This document shows, piece by piece, positions 11,301 through 24,300 of a stretch of DNA of 64,000 bases (positions within the stretch are counted from its first letter, which is position 1; each line of letters starts with the position of its first letter). The translations under genes were made by a program, and so were the position numbers. The DNA lies in the NCBI GenBank assembly GCA_018350325.1, contig JAEVLN010000003.1, forward strand, positions 269,985-333,984, given 5' to 3'. Source of the DNA: Globodera rostochiensis (Eukaryota > Nematoda > Chromadorea > Rhabditida > Heteroderidae). Below the pieces are notes generated by a model that was not told the origin of the DNA, did not search any database, and saw only the letters and a list, made by a program, of their open reading frames with translations.

Positions 11301-13704
11301 TTTGGCCGCATGAAGATATGGAATCTGAAATTTTTTAAATTAAATAAATTTTTTTGAATTTTTTAATAATGCCTTTAATTCAAAGTCCTCTTTGGCCAAC
11401 GCAAAAGTGGTGAGGTCGAAGTCGTTCGGGCGTGTCCAAGTACGAATATTCGCGCGTGGAGAAGTCGCAGCTGGCGATCGGCACTCGGCCAGTTGTATAG
11501 CCGATGCCTGCGGCGCGATTTTTTTGGCAATTTTTTATTTTCCATTTAACACCAACCAATTTTCGGGTCATAATACGCTCCAAGCAGTGCGTCACGTGTC
11601 TGCTCGTTCAGCGCGTTCAAATTGATGCCGGCCGCGTCGGTGAACGCGCCGCCAAAGCCGAAGATTGTTTGCCGCTTTTGTGACGCGTCCACGCGCACTT
11701 CGACAATGCCTTTGTCGGTGGCGGCGTCTTTTTGAAATTTAAATTTTGTTTGAATGAATAGTCAACTCCCCGGCACATTTGCAACCCATATACCAGGGAT
11801 GTAACCGGAGGCCCAAAAAAAGTCCAGAATTCCGGCTCCTAAAAAAGGACCCGAAAAAATGTCGAAACCCGAAAATTCCGTTAACCAAAAATGTCTGAAA
11901 TCCGGAATTTCGGGACCAAAATGTCCGGAAACAGGAATTCAGGAATCAGAAATGTTCAGAAACAGGAAAACCAAAAATGCACAAAATTCCGGAACCTAAA
12001 ATGTCCGCGATCCGGAATCCCGGATGTCCGGTTACAGGAATTCCGGAGCCAAAAATGTCCGGGATCCGGAATCCCGGATGTCCGGTTACAGGAATTCCGG
12101 AAACAAAAATGTCCGGTTACAGGAATTCCGGACTCATAAATGTCCGGTTACAGGAATTCCGGAACCAAAAATGTCCGGCTACAGGAATTCCGGACCCAAA
12201 AATGTCGGAACCAAAAATGTCCGGTTACAGGAATTCCGGACCCAAAAATGTCCAGGATCCGGAATTCCAGACCCAAAATGTCCGGTTACAGGAATTCCGG
12301 ACTCATAAATGTCCGGTTACAGGAATTCCGGAACCAAAAATGTCCGTTAACAAGAATTCCGGAACCAAAAATGTCGGAACCAAAAATGTCCGGTTACAGG
12401 AATTCCGGACCCAAAAATGTCCAGGATCCGGAATTCCGGACCCAAAATGTCCGGTTACAGGAATTCCGGACTCATAAATGTCCGGGATCCGGAATCCCGG
12501 ATGTCCGGTTACAGGAATTCCGGAAACAAAAATGTCCGGTTACAGGAATTCCGGACCCAAAAATGTCCAGGATCCGGAATTCCGGACCCAAAATGTCCGG
12601 TTACAGGAATTCCGGACCCAAAAATGTCCAAGATCCGGAATTCCAGACCCAAAATGTCCGGTTACAGGAATTCCGGACTCATAAATGTCCGGTTACAGGA
12701 ATTCCGGAACCAAAAATGTCCGTTAACAAGAATTCCGGAACCAAAAATGTCGGAACCAAAAATGTCGGAACCAAAAATGTCCGGTTACAGGAATTCCGGA
12801 CCCAAAAATGTCCAGGATCCGGAATTCCGGACCCAAAATGTCCGGTTACAGGAATTCCGGACTCAAATGTCCGGGATCCGGAATCCCGGATGTCCGGTTA
12901 CAGGAATTCCGGAAACAAAAATGTCCGGTTACAGGAATTCCGGACCCAAAAATGTCCAGGATCCGGAATTCCGGACCCAAAATGTCCGGTTACAGGAATT
13001 CCGGACTCATAAATGTCCGGTTACAGGAATTCCGGATCCAAAAATGTCCAGGATCCGGAATTCCGGACCCAAAATGTCCGGTTACAGGAATTCGGACCCA
13101 AAAATGTCCGGTTACAGGAATTCCGTAACCAAAAATGTCCGGAAACCGGTATTCCGGAACCAAAAATGTCCGGCAACCGGAATTCCGGAACCAAAATGTC
13201 CGGTTAACCGGATTGCGACGGTTACATCCCTAACACACAAACATACTATTGGCAGTTTGTGCCAATTCAAATCGGGCCAGCCGTTTCTCGGCCGGATCAC
13301 TGACATAATACACCAATTTGTGCGAGTCGTTTAAATCGCCTATTGCCTCCGGCGAATCGCAATGTTCCGCGCTGCAGACACAGACAAAAGAGTCTTGATC
13401 AAATCTGAGAGCAATTTTTTTGAATTAATATTATTTTAAATTAATTTAACAATATTAAAATAAAAATATTTTAATTTTTATTTGACAAAATAAACACACT
13501 TATTTAATTAGGTAATTAAAATGTATTAATTAAACACAGCGCTAAATTACCTAATTAGACTTTTATTAATTTTAATTTTTTTTATTTAAAAATGTTTCTT
13601 TTATTTATTTATTACTTCCGCTTTTTGCACGGCTTCCATTCCGCCAAACACTGGTGAATTATGAGAATGGAAAGCAACAATTTAAATGCCAATTTTTTCC
13701 CCAT
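8338..13704 (-). pseudogene. glucosylceramidase-like GH30 gene, copy A, two frameshifts
   Basis: It has the same 17-exon layout as copy D: ATG at 13702-13704 with signal peptide, glycine-rich [11 protein letters not shown] block near 11655, acid/base region QNEP near 10710, nucleophile region LASE near 10040, and stop at 8338-8340. Two single-base insertions break the frame. One is an extra G in 11428-11430 (exon 4, after SYLDTP). The other is an extra T at 9059-9060 (exon 14, in the region coding [11 protein letters not shown]). In exon 9 the conserved AHDDQR reads AHEFQR. Intron 2 is enlarged by the minisatellite element 11795-13231. It converges on UGT1. If the insertions are real it is a pseudogene; if they are sequencing errors it would be a second active gene. 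Confidence 0.75.
11795..13231. repeat. inverted-repeat-bounded 31-bp minisatellite, GH30 copy A intron 2
   Basis: The outer ends are AGGGATGTAACCG and its exact inverse CGGTTACATCCCT. Inside, from about 11890, are some 40 units of a 31-bp repeat of the type ATGTCCGGTTACAGGAATTC followed by CGGAACCAAAA, with higher-order variants (ATCCCGGATGTCCGG, CCAGGATCCGG, GTTAACAAG). Because 31 is not a multiple of three and the unit lacks stops in most frames, long spurious ORFs arise in all forward frames. Confidence 0.9.
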
Positions 13705-14491
13705 ATTAAATCTTTAATTGTTGAAATTTGCAAATGTTTCGGAAACAAAAAGAGAAAATTACACACCCCACACAATTTTGTTTCTGAACGACAGAAAAAG
13801 CGTCCAATTTCGATAAATTATTTATTTTTAATCGCAAAATGAATGAATGAATTGTACGACTGACTGATTTGTTATCGGAGGAAATTTTTGTCCATCCGAT
13901 CGTGGCTAATGATGGTATGTACACGGACGGGAATGCTTTTGAACAGAAACAGTACCATCTTTTTTGTTTAAATAATTTTATCTGCACAATTTGTGAGGAG
14001 ACAATCAAATGAGGACCCCCCCCCCCCCAAAAAAATGATCAAATTCCACCAAATCATTATTTTGTTTCTGAACAACAGAACAATCATCCATTTTTTTTAA
14101 ATTGCAAAATGAATGAATGGACGACACAATTTATTAAAAGAATTTTTCCGGACCTCTTATGTCACCTATTTTCGGCAAGCAACAATAATTACTTCTCGCA
14201 ATTTTTTATGTAAAAAATCAAATAAAGTTTAGTTCGTGATACTGAATTGTTGTACTGGTTCCGGTTTCCGGTTCCGGAATCGCGTTTTGGAACCGGAAGC
14301 GCAAAAAATTTTAAACCGGAACGCCAAAGTCCGGAACCGATTTGGAACGGAACCGCGAAGAGCTGGGAACCGCTTTGGAACCGGTTCCCTATATATGCTA
14401 GTTTTTTTATGGAATCTTGTTATTTTTCCCTGTCCAGCATCGACAATATATCGAATAATAAATTCACTTTTGGAAATTCACAATCAAAAAT

Positions 14492-14615
14492 CCAACGGCC
14501 GTCACAATTGAGTCGCCACCCAACGGCACCGTCCAGCGACGGCCTTCCACCTCATCGAACACGGAAATGTTGCGCAAACTCTGATCAGAGTTGATCAGAA
14601 CCAGAACGCGGAGGC
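14492..14615 (-). pseudogene. orphan glucosylceramidase exon 17 fragment
   Basis: The minus strand reads [20 protein letters not shown] and continues through [12 protein letters not shown] and DSIVTAV. That is exon 17 of the GH30 genes starting at its normal acceptor, but it loses the final WKPKKALKE. No other exons lie upstream. A second piece with the 3' end of the same exon lies at 15984-16041. Confidence 0.8.
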
Positions 14616-15804
14616 CTAAATAATTACAAAATGCCCCCCCCCCCCCAGACAAAAGGCCCCCCGCCCAGACAAAATGCCCACCCAGACAAAATGCCTCCAG
14701 ACAAAATGCCCCACCCCGATGGAAAGACGGACGGACACTTTGTTCCCTCATTAGAGGAAATATTGTTCAGGTGTCCTTTTGTCCGTGTACGGTCTGCCTT
14801 CTCATCTCGATTTTAGTTTTTTTTTAAATTTTCATTCACTGTCGAATTGTCCACTGTCCGATTGTCCACTTCTGTCGTATTGTCCTCACTGTCGGATTGC
14901 CCACTGTCCGATTGTCCACTTCTGTCGTATGTCCTCACTGTCGGATTGTCCACTGTCCAACAGGGTTGCAACGGATTGGGAAAAAAGTCGGATACGGATT
15001 TCGGATCGGATTTTTCTTCAGAAAAAAGTCGGATACGGATTTCGGATCGGATAACCCAAAATTTGTCGGATCGGATTTCGGATATCGGATTTGAAAAAAC
15101 ACCGGATTTCGGATATCGGATAATGGATTTCGGATGAAAAAATTTTTATTGGAAAAACTGAAATTTTGGTGTTTTTTTAGAAGATTTCCGGGAAATGATA
15201 ATTTATTCAAGTAACACTCAAGTTCAATAAGAAAAATCGCAAATGGGCAAATTAGAATGAAGAAAAAGTTTAACTTCCCGTCCAGGGCCGTAACCAGAAA
15301 AATTTTTAGAGGCGGGGGGGGGGCAAGCCCAAAAAAAGTTGATTCTTAGAATTTTTGTTGAAATTTAACAAAGTCGATTTTTATTTTTCAAAAATACAAA
15401 TTTTTTTTGCGAATTCTGCTTGCGGGATGGGGGGGGGGTCGGCGGTGCCGATAGGCGCCGCCGAGAAAATTTTGAATTTTTGATGTGAATTTGTTAAGAA
15501 AATTGGTCAAAAAAATGTAAAAGTTTATTTATAAAAATACCAAATAAAAAAATTTTAGGGAAAATTTTGATCTTTGGGGATGGATTTTTGGTAATAGAAA
15601 AAGTCCCTTTTCAGGGGGTACATTTTGTTTTATTGCTTTTTTCTTAAGAAATTTTGGGGAAAAATATTGAATTCTTCAAGAAATTTCTAAAAAATGCTTA
15701 AAAATTGCATTTTTCTCAAGAAAATTGCTTAAAATATTGATTTATTACGGAAAATCGCGGAATTATTGATTTATTCTCAAAAAAGCCAAAATATTGATTT
15801 ATAT

Positions 15805-15935
15805 TATGTCCACTGTCGGATTGTCCACTGTCCAATTGTCCACTGTCGGATTGTCCACTGTCCAATTGTCCACTGTCGGATTGTCCACTGTCCGATTGTC
15901 CACTTCTGTCGTGTCCACTGTCGGGTTGTCCACGG
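15805..15935. repeat. GTCCACTGTCGGATT minisatellite
   Basis: About four units of 32 bases alternating ATTGTCCACTGTCGG and ATTGTCCACTGTCC. The same repeat occurs at 14840-14960. Confidence 0.85.
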
Positions 15936-15983
15936 CACATCGAATCTTTTGAAGCCCATTTTAAATGAATGGTGCCCTCCTCC

Positions 15984-16041
15984 TCATTCTTTCAACGCCT
16001 TTTTTGCCTTCCAAACGGCCGTCACAATTGAGTCGCCAGCC
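15984..16041 (-). pseudogene. orphan glucosylceramidase stop-end fragment
   Basis: Minus-strand sequence matches the last codons and stop of GH30 exon 17 plus its 3' flank (15940-15983), then ends abruptly in an A-run. Together with 14492-14615 it marks remains of a GH30 gene upstream of UGT2, just as 3725-4275 lies upstream of UGT1. Confidence 0.7.
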
Positions 16042-16657
16042 AAAAAAAAAAACCTAATTAGGTAAAACGATTTGAGGACAAAAATGCCCATAAATTTGTG
16101 TAAAAATTGGAATTAATAAAAAAATTTCTCTAATCGATCGCGTTTTGTTAAATTATAATTATTGACCGAAACTGTAGTGGATTTTAAATAATGCGCGGGT
16201 AACCGGTTTGAAGCGCATTCATAAAATAAAATGTTTCATTTCCTCCCAATTTTATCAATTAATTTGTGTCAATGGCATGGGCATCACATAAACATCGGCA
16301 TAATTATTACACCAATTTCCGTTTATTGGCAAATTTGTGGGGAAAAAACATCCACCGCTGTTGTCTCTGCATAGGTGGCAATAGGAAATTGTTGGCACCA
16401 TATAAACAACTAATTCTAGCTATTTAAAAACATATTTTTCTGGCAAAATAATTTAATGATTTTTTAATTTTATATAAATATAAATTATCAAACTTTAAAA
16501 AAATGTTTTTTAATATTTTTCATTTGCCTATTTAATTACCTATTTAGGTAAGTTAATAAATAGTTCGTGACGTTATTAAATTTCTTCAATAATATTCATA
16601 TTTAAAAAAAATTATACATGCTAACAAATATAATCTTCATTATTTTAAAGACTTTTA

Positions 16658-19600
16658 ATGAATGTAATTAGTATAATAAATATTCTCCTACTAATAAGCC
16701 CATTCATAAAAGAGGCAAATGCCCTGAAAGTGTTGTTTGTGCAGCAACACTATTCAGGCTTCAGCAGTCACTTTGATTTTATTTTGCACTTGGCAAAATG
16801 TTTAGCAGAAGATGATGGCCATGAAGTGGTAATTGCTATAATTACTCTATAAACATTTTAAATCGAATTTGTTGTTTAGCATATGCTAATTCCGATAAGG
16901 GAAGAGAATTATAAGCTCGCTGATAAAAATGAAGAAGTTCAGCTGAATGTGCGATATTTTATGCCAAAAACACCGATGCCCCCTTCATTGGGTTTTAATG
17001 CTTCGTTAATAGTGCATGATAAAATATACCTTGGTAAAATTAAATTAAATTATAAAATATACTTTATAAGAAATGCCAAAAACATTTTGTTAGATTTTAG
17101 AAAATCTTTATAAAATATACCCTGGTAAAATTAAATAATTAAAAAAAATACTTTTTAAGAAATGCCAAAAACTTTTTGTTAGATTTTAGATTATTTTTAT
17201 AAAAATATACCTTGGTAAAATTAAATTACCGTATAACCTAAAATACAACCCCCCCCCCCCCTAAATTAGTTTTTTGCAAATTGGCTATAACTTTTTGGAT
17301 TTTCCAAATTTGTAAAATAACTCTCTAGCGTAAAATTCTCTTTATTTTCTCCATTTTTATCTCCAAGTTTATAAGCATTGGCCAACTTTAAACAAAGATA
17401 TGAATTTTAAAAATTCAGTAAATTCCTATAAAGAAAAAATAAAAATTTGAAAAAGCTATAAATTCTCATTCCCGCTCTAATAAGAGTTTTTATGAGCCTC
17501 GCTCCACATTGGCCTTATTGAAAAAGTATGAATTCAGCATTAATTGTTTTTCATTGTAATTTTGTTAAATGATTTTGAGGCCCCCCCCCCATTTCATCAC
17601 TTCCCAACTCATCACGACCCAGCATCACCAATCAAGATCGGAGCATAACTTTCTTGATTGGTGATGAGTTGGGAAGTGATGAGATGGGTTGTCCCCAATT
17701 TTGAGGCCAAAATAAATTTTCGAAAAAATATTTGTGTTCCGGTCCGGGGTTCGGAATCGGCAGATTCAATTTTTTTTGAAATCAAAATAAACTTCTCTAA
17801 TAATAAAAAGCGCCATAACTTTTAAACTTTTTGAAAATGTTTAATTTAAAAATAGAAATCAATTGTTTTATGGAAATTAATTTGACAAAAAATATATTAC
17901 CTAACTTTTAAATTTTTTTAAATGGAGAAACCATCTCAATAAGTAAAAAATGTCCTAATTTCTGCATTTTTTTAAACTTTACTTCTAGGGCTAATACTTC
18001 TAGGCTCGAAGAATCCCCAAAATAGATGCCTAAAATAGGCTCCAAAACCCGGGTTCATAAGAATAGGTAGTGTAAAAATATAAAAATAATATCTTAATTT
18101 ATTTCATTAACTTTAAGCTGAGTTATGCTTTTTTTTAAACTCGAAGAAATTAACTTTTTTCTGAATTTTTCTTTTCGATTTTGCTGAGCAAAAAAAAGGA
18201 TTTTCAAAAAATTGTTGAAGACTTCTATAAATTTCTATTTTTTACCAGGGGTTTAGCATTTACCAGAAAATTTGATGAATACCTAACTCATAGATATCGA
18301 ATAATTTTGTGCTTCAATAATAAAATTCTATTCTGTCATTGATTTTGCCAGAAAAAAATGTCAAAATTATCCAAATTTTGCCAAAAATTTGTGATTTTGT
18401 TAACATTCTGAAAAAAAGAGGTTGAAAAATAGAGCCCCCCCCCCCTAAAATAGAACCCCCCCCCCCCCCCTGAAATAGAACCCCCCTTTTTGGAGGGGTT
18501 GAAAAATAGAACCCCCGGGAGTTCTATTTTAGGTTATACGGTAAATTAAATTAAATTTTTTATAATAAAAAAAACTTTATAAGAAATGCCAAAACTTTTT
18601 AATTTAGAAATCTTAAATTTTTCTAATTAATTTACAATGAAATTAAAAATTGCAAATTAGACATTGCTAATGATTTGGAACTGATGGACGAATTGCGAGC
18701 AGAAAAATTTGATGTTGGAATAACGGAGGCATTTCGAGGGGCCGGCTATTCATTGGCAATATTTCATTTGTTGCAAATTCCCGCTACAATTGCCACTCAC
18801 AGCCAAGCAATGGCACCTTTGCACCTGTATTTACTCGGAGTTTTAAGCAAAATGAAGACGGGGGGAATGCATCAACATGGTAAGCAATTTATTTGCCATA
18901 AAAGAAATTCTTTTAGAATGCGGAAATCCCGACCGGGATTGTCTGAATTAGACCCCGCCCGGACTTGAGGCCCAAGCAAGATTTTGATCGAGAATCTCGA
19001 CAAATCTTGATCGAGCTAAATTTGTTTCGATCGAGATCGATTGAGAATCTCGATCGGTCCGTGTCTCTATAGTCTGAATTCGCGGCACCCAGATCCCGGC
19101 TCTCCAGAGCTAACTTTGTTTCGATCGAGATCAATTGAGAATCTCGATCGGTCCGTGCTCTATAGTCTGATGAGATCGATTGAGATCAATTGAGAATCTC
19201 GATCGGTCCGTGGCTCTGTAGACTGAATTCGCGGCACCCAGAATTCCCGGCTCTCCAGAGCTAAATTTGTTTCGATCGAGATCGATTGAGATTGATTGAG
19301 AATCTCGTCCGGTCCGTGCTCTATAGTCTGAATTCGCGGCGCCCAGAATTCCCGGCACTCCACATATTTATTTTCATTTAAAAGCTCGAAACAAAACAAC
19401 GCCAGCTGCATTACCGTAGCATAAGCTCAAAATTTAGATTACGTAGGCCTTCCAACAATGAACTTTTGGGCAGGAGACCGTCTCGAGCTGCTCAATTTCA
19501 AATCGCGCAAAGTGCGGGAAGAGCAACTGAAGTTGAGAAGCGAAACAATTTGGCAACATTGTGTGAAACAAACGATGGAGCTCATCAACGACCACATAAA

Positions 19601-20752
19601 TGAAGTATAAATATAAAAATAAATTAATTCTTAAAACAAAAAAGCTTTTTTTTAGCAATTTCAATCATTTTTAAGGACGTGGAGTATCAAAAATTGGCTG
19701 AGGAAAAGTATGGCCTAAACACCTTCCCGGGTTGGGACGAAATGTTCAGAAGTGCCCGCTTTTTCTTCCTGAATTCCCTGCCTGAAGTGGACTTTGCCCA
19801 ATTTAAAATGGTTGAAAGCATTGAAAAAGTCAAATTTATTGGAGGCTTTAACTTGGCCCGTCCGTCAAGTTTCAATACAAATGCGATAGAACACGTAAAA
19901 TTAATTTGTAATTATGTCAAAATTTAATTTTTAAAAACAGACAAATTCTCTCATTAATTTGACGTTGGGCACAAAAAAGGGCGTCATTTTGGTCAGTTTT
20001 GGCACAGTTATTGACGCCAAGGGAACTTCTTCTCATATAATCGAAGCATTGGTGGAAACAATGGCAAATTTCCCCAATTATTTGTTCATTTGGAAGCAGC
20101 CCAAAGGGGAATTGCCCATCATTTTAAAAGAATTAAAATTGCAAAATGTTGTTTTGCAAAATTGGATTAACCAGAAAGAGTTATTAGGTTTATCATTTAG
20201 CTATTTTTGTTCTAAAATTCAAACAAAAAAGAGATTTTGAATTTCAGCCCATCCAAAGACAATGGCATTTGTGTCGCATTGCGGCATGAACAGCGTTATG
20301 GAGAGCACCTTTTACGGGGTGCCGATGGTCTGCATGCCGTTCTTCGGAGACCAATATTATAATGGGGAATTATTGGCATTTCAAAACATTGGGCTTGTAA
20401 TTGAGACCAAGAATGACAAGCAGACAATACAAAAAGAGCTGAATGTAGCGCTCTCTACGGCATTGGGATTGATGGAAAGGTGTAAAAGAAATAAATATTA
20501 GTGATGCACGAGAGTCTCGGTCTCGAGCCTCGGGGTCACTCGACTCTCGAGTCTCGGTAAATTTTGGGTCTCGTGCATCACTAATAAATATGTCAATAAA
20601 AAATGTAATTATTTTTTAGATCGGAGGAACACTTCGATTTGGACAAATTGAAGTCCGTCAGCGTCGGAATTCGTCAAAAAAATATCGTAAAAACAATTTC
20701 TGATGCAATGAAAACAATTGAAAAAGAAATAAATGAGAAGAAACTACAGTAA
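16658..20752 (+). CDS. UDP-glycosyltransferase (UGT2), apparently intact
   Basis: Eight exons join in phase: 16658-16828, 16880-17033, 18661-18879, 19438-19604, 19676-19894, 19941-20187, 20248-20479, 20620-20752 (513 residues). Signal peptide at residues 1-22; the UGT signature FVSHCGMNSVMES with PFFGDQ lies at about 400-425. The enzyme would move a sugar from a UDP-sugar to an acceptor in the ER lumen. Exons and most introns are nearly identical to UGT1, so the duplication is recent. It differs by having six G at 18861 (frame kept), no MITE in intron 3, a 1.3-kb insertion in intron 2, and a seven-codon shorter C-terminus. As in UGT1, no C-terminal membrane anchor or dilysine tail is visible. 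It converges on GH30 copy B, 570 bases away. Confidence 0.88.
17228..18542. mobile_element. 1.3-kb non-autonomous inverted-repeat element in UGT2 intron 2
   Basis: The ends are ACCGTATAACCTAAAATA and its exact inverse, extending imperfectly for about 26 bases, with C-runs just inside. AAATT stands on both sides and may be the target duplication. The interior has no transposase-like frame. 17590-17685 forms a long hairpin whose arms are TCATCACTTCCCAACTCATC and its inverse, the left arm carrying an extra 13 bases. UGT1 lacks the insertion. Short relatives starting ACCGTATTTC lie at 20862 and 26273. Confidence 0.75.
20499..20583. mobile_element. hAT-like MITE in UGT2 intron 7
   Basis: This is the orthologous insertion of 7663-7795, shortened internally, with the same TAGTGATGCACGAGAG ends and the ATAAATAT duplication. 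Confidence 0.8.
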
Positions 20753-21323
20753 AGAATAAACTCTTACGTTTAGAAAATAGATATTTTAAATTTAACATAT
20801 TTCTTTTATTTAAAATTAGACACTGTATGTGCAGAAATTTTGAGATTATTTTGATCAAATCACCGTATTTCATCTATTAGTATCGCCGGGATTACTATTT
20901 TTCAAATGCCCCTAGAGGGGAGTTACGCCCCTCTGATCTTCGCTCGTTGATGAGATCGAACTCTCAGTGCCCTCCTGGCCATGACAAATTAGTCGTCCTC
21001 CGTTCTTGACGATGCCATCCAGCAATGGCTTTTACAAACTCAGTACCGAGATTTGCTGCGCTTGATCTTTGAATCCCGCCCAAATCATCTCCAACCAACT
21101 GATCCCCGTTTAACCTCATCTTCTAATTAAGTCGTTGCCGTTGATCAATGGTGGAACTCTTTGTCCATTGAAGCAAATGATCATTTTATCGGGCTTTGAG
21201 CTGGTAAATTAAATGAATTAATTGCTCAAATTGATCAACAAATATGCCGTCATCGGCATTTGTTTTTTAGAGTTGGCACATCGAATCTTTTGAAGACCAT
21301 TTAAATGAATGTGTGCCCTCCCC
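20753..21323. other. convergent intergenic region, UGT2 and GH30 copy B
   Basis: Contains the UGT2 3' flank, a short ACCGTATTTC element around 20862-20940, an unremarkable stretch of mixed composition (20940-21130), and the GH30 3' flank from 21135. No gene is seen. Confidence 0.5.
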
Positions 21324-24300
21324 TCATTCTTTCAACGCCTTTTTTGGCTTCCAAACGGCCGTCACAATTGAGTCACCAGCCAACGGCACCGTCCAGCGAC
21401 GGCCTTCCACCTCATCGAACACGGAAATGTTGCGCAAACTCTGATCAGGGTTGATCAGAACCAGAACACGGAGGCCTAAACAATTTTGAAATTTTTCCAT
21501 TATTTATTGTTTCCCTTTTAAAAATTTAATTAATAAAATGTAACGGGTCGGATAAACTCGGTGCCATAACCATAAGTTATTGACCTCGGCAAAAATTTAA
21601 TCAATGAAAAAATGAACGTCGGATTTTTTATTAAAATTATATTGGTGAATTACAGTAATTAATTATAAACGGGCCAACAAACCATTCGGCGTTTGAAAAG
21701 CAATGTGTTCCACTAAAAAATTTAAAAGAAATTTTGTCATTTATATTTACAAAATTTAAACATTTTTGTTAAACAAAAGATCGATTTTAAGAATTTTTTA
21801 AAAAATGTTTTTGCACCGTTTTCTTTCTCCAACGTTTTGTCGGCTAGGTCCGCTGAAAAAAGTGTGGACGAAATGACGACAGAATCGCGCGGTACAAAGC
21901 GACTAAAAATGAAAGAATTAAAACAAAACAAAAACATTTATTTGAAATTAAATGACCTAAAATGTGCCAATGCGTAAAACATTGGCTGCTTGTAAAACTC
22001 GCCAGCACTAGCGTTCACAATAATCTAAATTTTTAATTCATTTAAATAATTAAGTAAAACGATTCAAGGACAAAATGTCAATAAATGAAATAGGGCAAAA
22101 TGACCCAAATAAAAACACGGACATAGTGCCCATAAATAAAAGACCTAAATAAAAATGGGACAACCCCTCGACATTGGGTTGACATTTTGTCCCAACTTTC
22201 CTTTAGGAGACATTTTTTCGAAAAAGCATTAAATTATGAAAATACCGGAGAGTCCACAAAATTGCGCACCAAATTCGGGCCACCTTGAAGGTCCAAGCCT
22301 GTACATAATTAAAAATAAATAAAATAAAATGTCAAAAATATTTTTAAAATTTACACAAATTCCAATCCGTCCAACCGACCACCCAATTTCGTAAATCGTT
22401 CAGAATGTCATGCGCATACGCTCGTCCACGCGTCCAGTCGCCCAACGAAGGCTTATTGTCGGAAACCCCGTTACAAGCCTGGAAATGTTTCAAAAAAATT
22501 TAATTTTAAGCCTTTAAAGTTTCCAAAAATTTAAGCCTTTTAATTTTAAGCCTGCAAATTTTTCAAACTCAAGCCTGATTTTACATGGGTAAGAAAAATT
22601 AATTTTGATAAATTAACAAATTTTAACATTTCAAAATGCCTTTCGGCACAAACTTCGGTGGACAAAATGAATTTGTCGGGCCGCAAATTGTGCGTTTTTG
22701 CCAGCTGATCAAAGGTGGAGGGGATATACCTTTAAAAAAATAAATTTACTCATTAAAAATGTTTTTTTTTAAATTTACCAATGCACCGCAATTCCGTCTA
22801 TGACCTCCACGCCCTCTGGCGTTTCGTAAAACTGCAATAAATTTGAATAAAACAAAAATAACAAAATTAAAAAATGTCCCCACTTTTTGTGCCGCTTCGA
22901 ACACATCGTGTCGCTGGTCGTCGTGTGCCATTATTTTCAAATTTTTTGATGCCGGCGACTGTTTTAGTATGGGCGAGAGAAGTTTGACAGCAAATTCACT
23001 AAAAATATATTTTTAAATAATATTACATCTTCTAATAAAATAAAAATTTGATTCTTAATTCGAATATTTCTGAATTTTAATTACCCATTAATAATTTTTG
23101 GATTCTAATTTTAAATATATTAATTGAAATTTAAATTGTTTATAAAATAAATATATTTGATTCACCGACCGTTGCGTTGTTGCCGACAAATACATCGCCT
23201 GAAAAGCCCAAGATGGCATATTTCCAGAACCTAAAATTAATTTCACCAATTAATAAAAAATTCTTTATTCATTTAAAAAAGAAATAAACACAAAATTAAA
23301 ATTTAAAATTTGTTGCATTTTGACATTTTTCACCAACTCGGTTCGTTCTGAATTGTCATGCCCCAATATGTGACACCATGCCGCGCGTATTCCTCAAAAA
23401 ATCTGAAAAAAATTGTTTTTTTGGGTTTTAAATATTATTTTGTTAATAAAAAACCGTTGCAAATAATGGGCATAGCTCCGATAATATTTGTCAGTCAACC
23501 GAACCCTTCAGATGGCCCCAGCCAATCATTTTGCTCGTGTTTTTCATCCATCCGGGCGCCGACCTGTCCAGGGAGTTCAATTAAATTCAGGAAAAAATAA
23601 TAATGACAAAATGTCCCATCCCGAAGGGAGGACGGACGGACGGGCACTTTGTCGTTTCCCTCATAGAGGACATATTGTCCAGGTGTCCTTTTGTCTGTTT
23701 ACATTTGTTCCTCATTATTACCATGGCGTCGCAAACAGTCGTAGGCCTTCGCCAACCAACTTTGTGACCGCATGAAGATATGGAATCTGAAAATTTGTTT
23801 TAGTTTAATAATTTAAAAAAATTATTTTAATGCCTTCAATTCAAAGTCCTCCTTGGCCAACGCAAAAGTGGTGAGGTCGAAGTCGTTGGGCGTGTCCAAG
23901 TACGAATAGGCGTGGGTGGAGAAGTCGCAGCTGGCGATTGGCACGCGGACCAATTGTGTAGCCGATGCCTGCGGGGCAATTTTTGTTGAAAATCTTTTAT
24001 TTATTTTTCCAATTGAACACCAACCAATTTTCGGGTCATAATACGCTCCAAGCAGTGCGTCACGTGTCTGTTCGTTCAGCGCGTTCAAACTGATGCCGGC
24101 CGCGTCGGTGAACGCGCCGCCAAAGCCAAAGATTCTTTGCCGTTTCTGTGCCGCGTCCACGCGCACTTCAACTATGCCTTTGGCGGTGCCGGCGTCTTTT
24201 TGAAGATTGAATTAATTTTTGTTTAATGAATATCCAACCCCGGGACATTTTGCCACACATAAATCAGGGATGTTCGGAAGCCAAAAAAAGACCAGAATTC

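Larger units (their letters stand above)
13705..16657. other. intergenic between GH30 copy A and UGT2, repeat-rich
   Basis: 13790-14100 is GH30 upstream sequence shared with copies C and D (ATGAATGAATGAATTGTACG and following). 14255-14395 is rich in GGAACCGG/CCGGTTCC motifs. 14492-14615 and 15984-16041 are GH30 exon 17 fragments. 14840-14960 and 15805-15935 are minisatellites based on GTCCACTGTCGGATT. 14975-15140 repeats CGGATACGGATTTCGGATCG. 16255-16650 matches the UGT1 upstream region 4735-5100 and probably carries the UGT2 promoter. No further gene is seen. Confidence 0.6.

Noticed and set aside
11891..13334. Long plus-strand ORFs (up to 305 codons) rich in repeated MSGYRNSG / VRLQEFRTQ / CPVTGIP words
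   Set aside because: They are the three readings of the 31-bp minisatellite inside GH30 intron 2. All forward frames are open equally and no splice context or start supports a protein.
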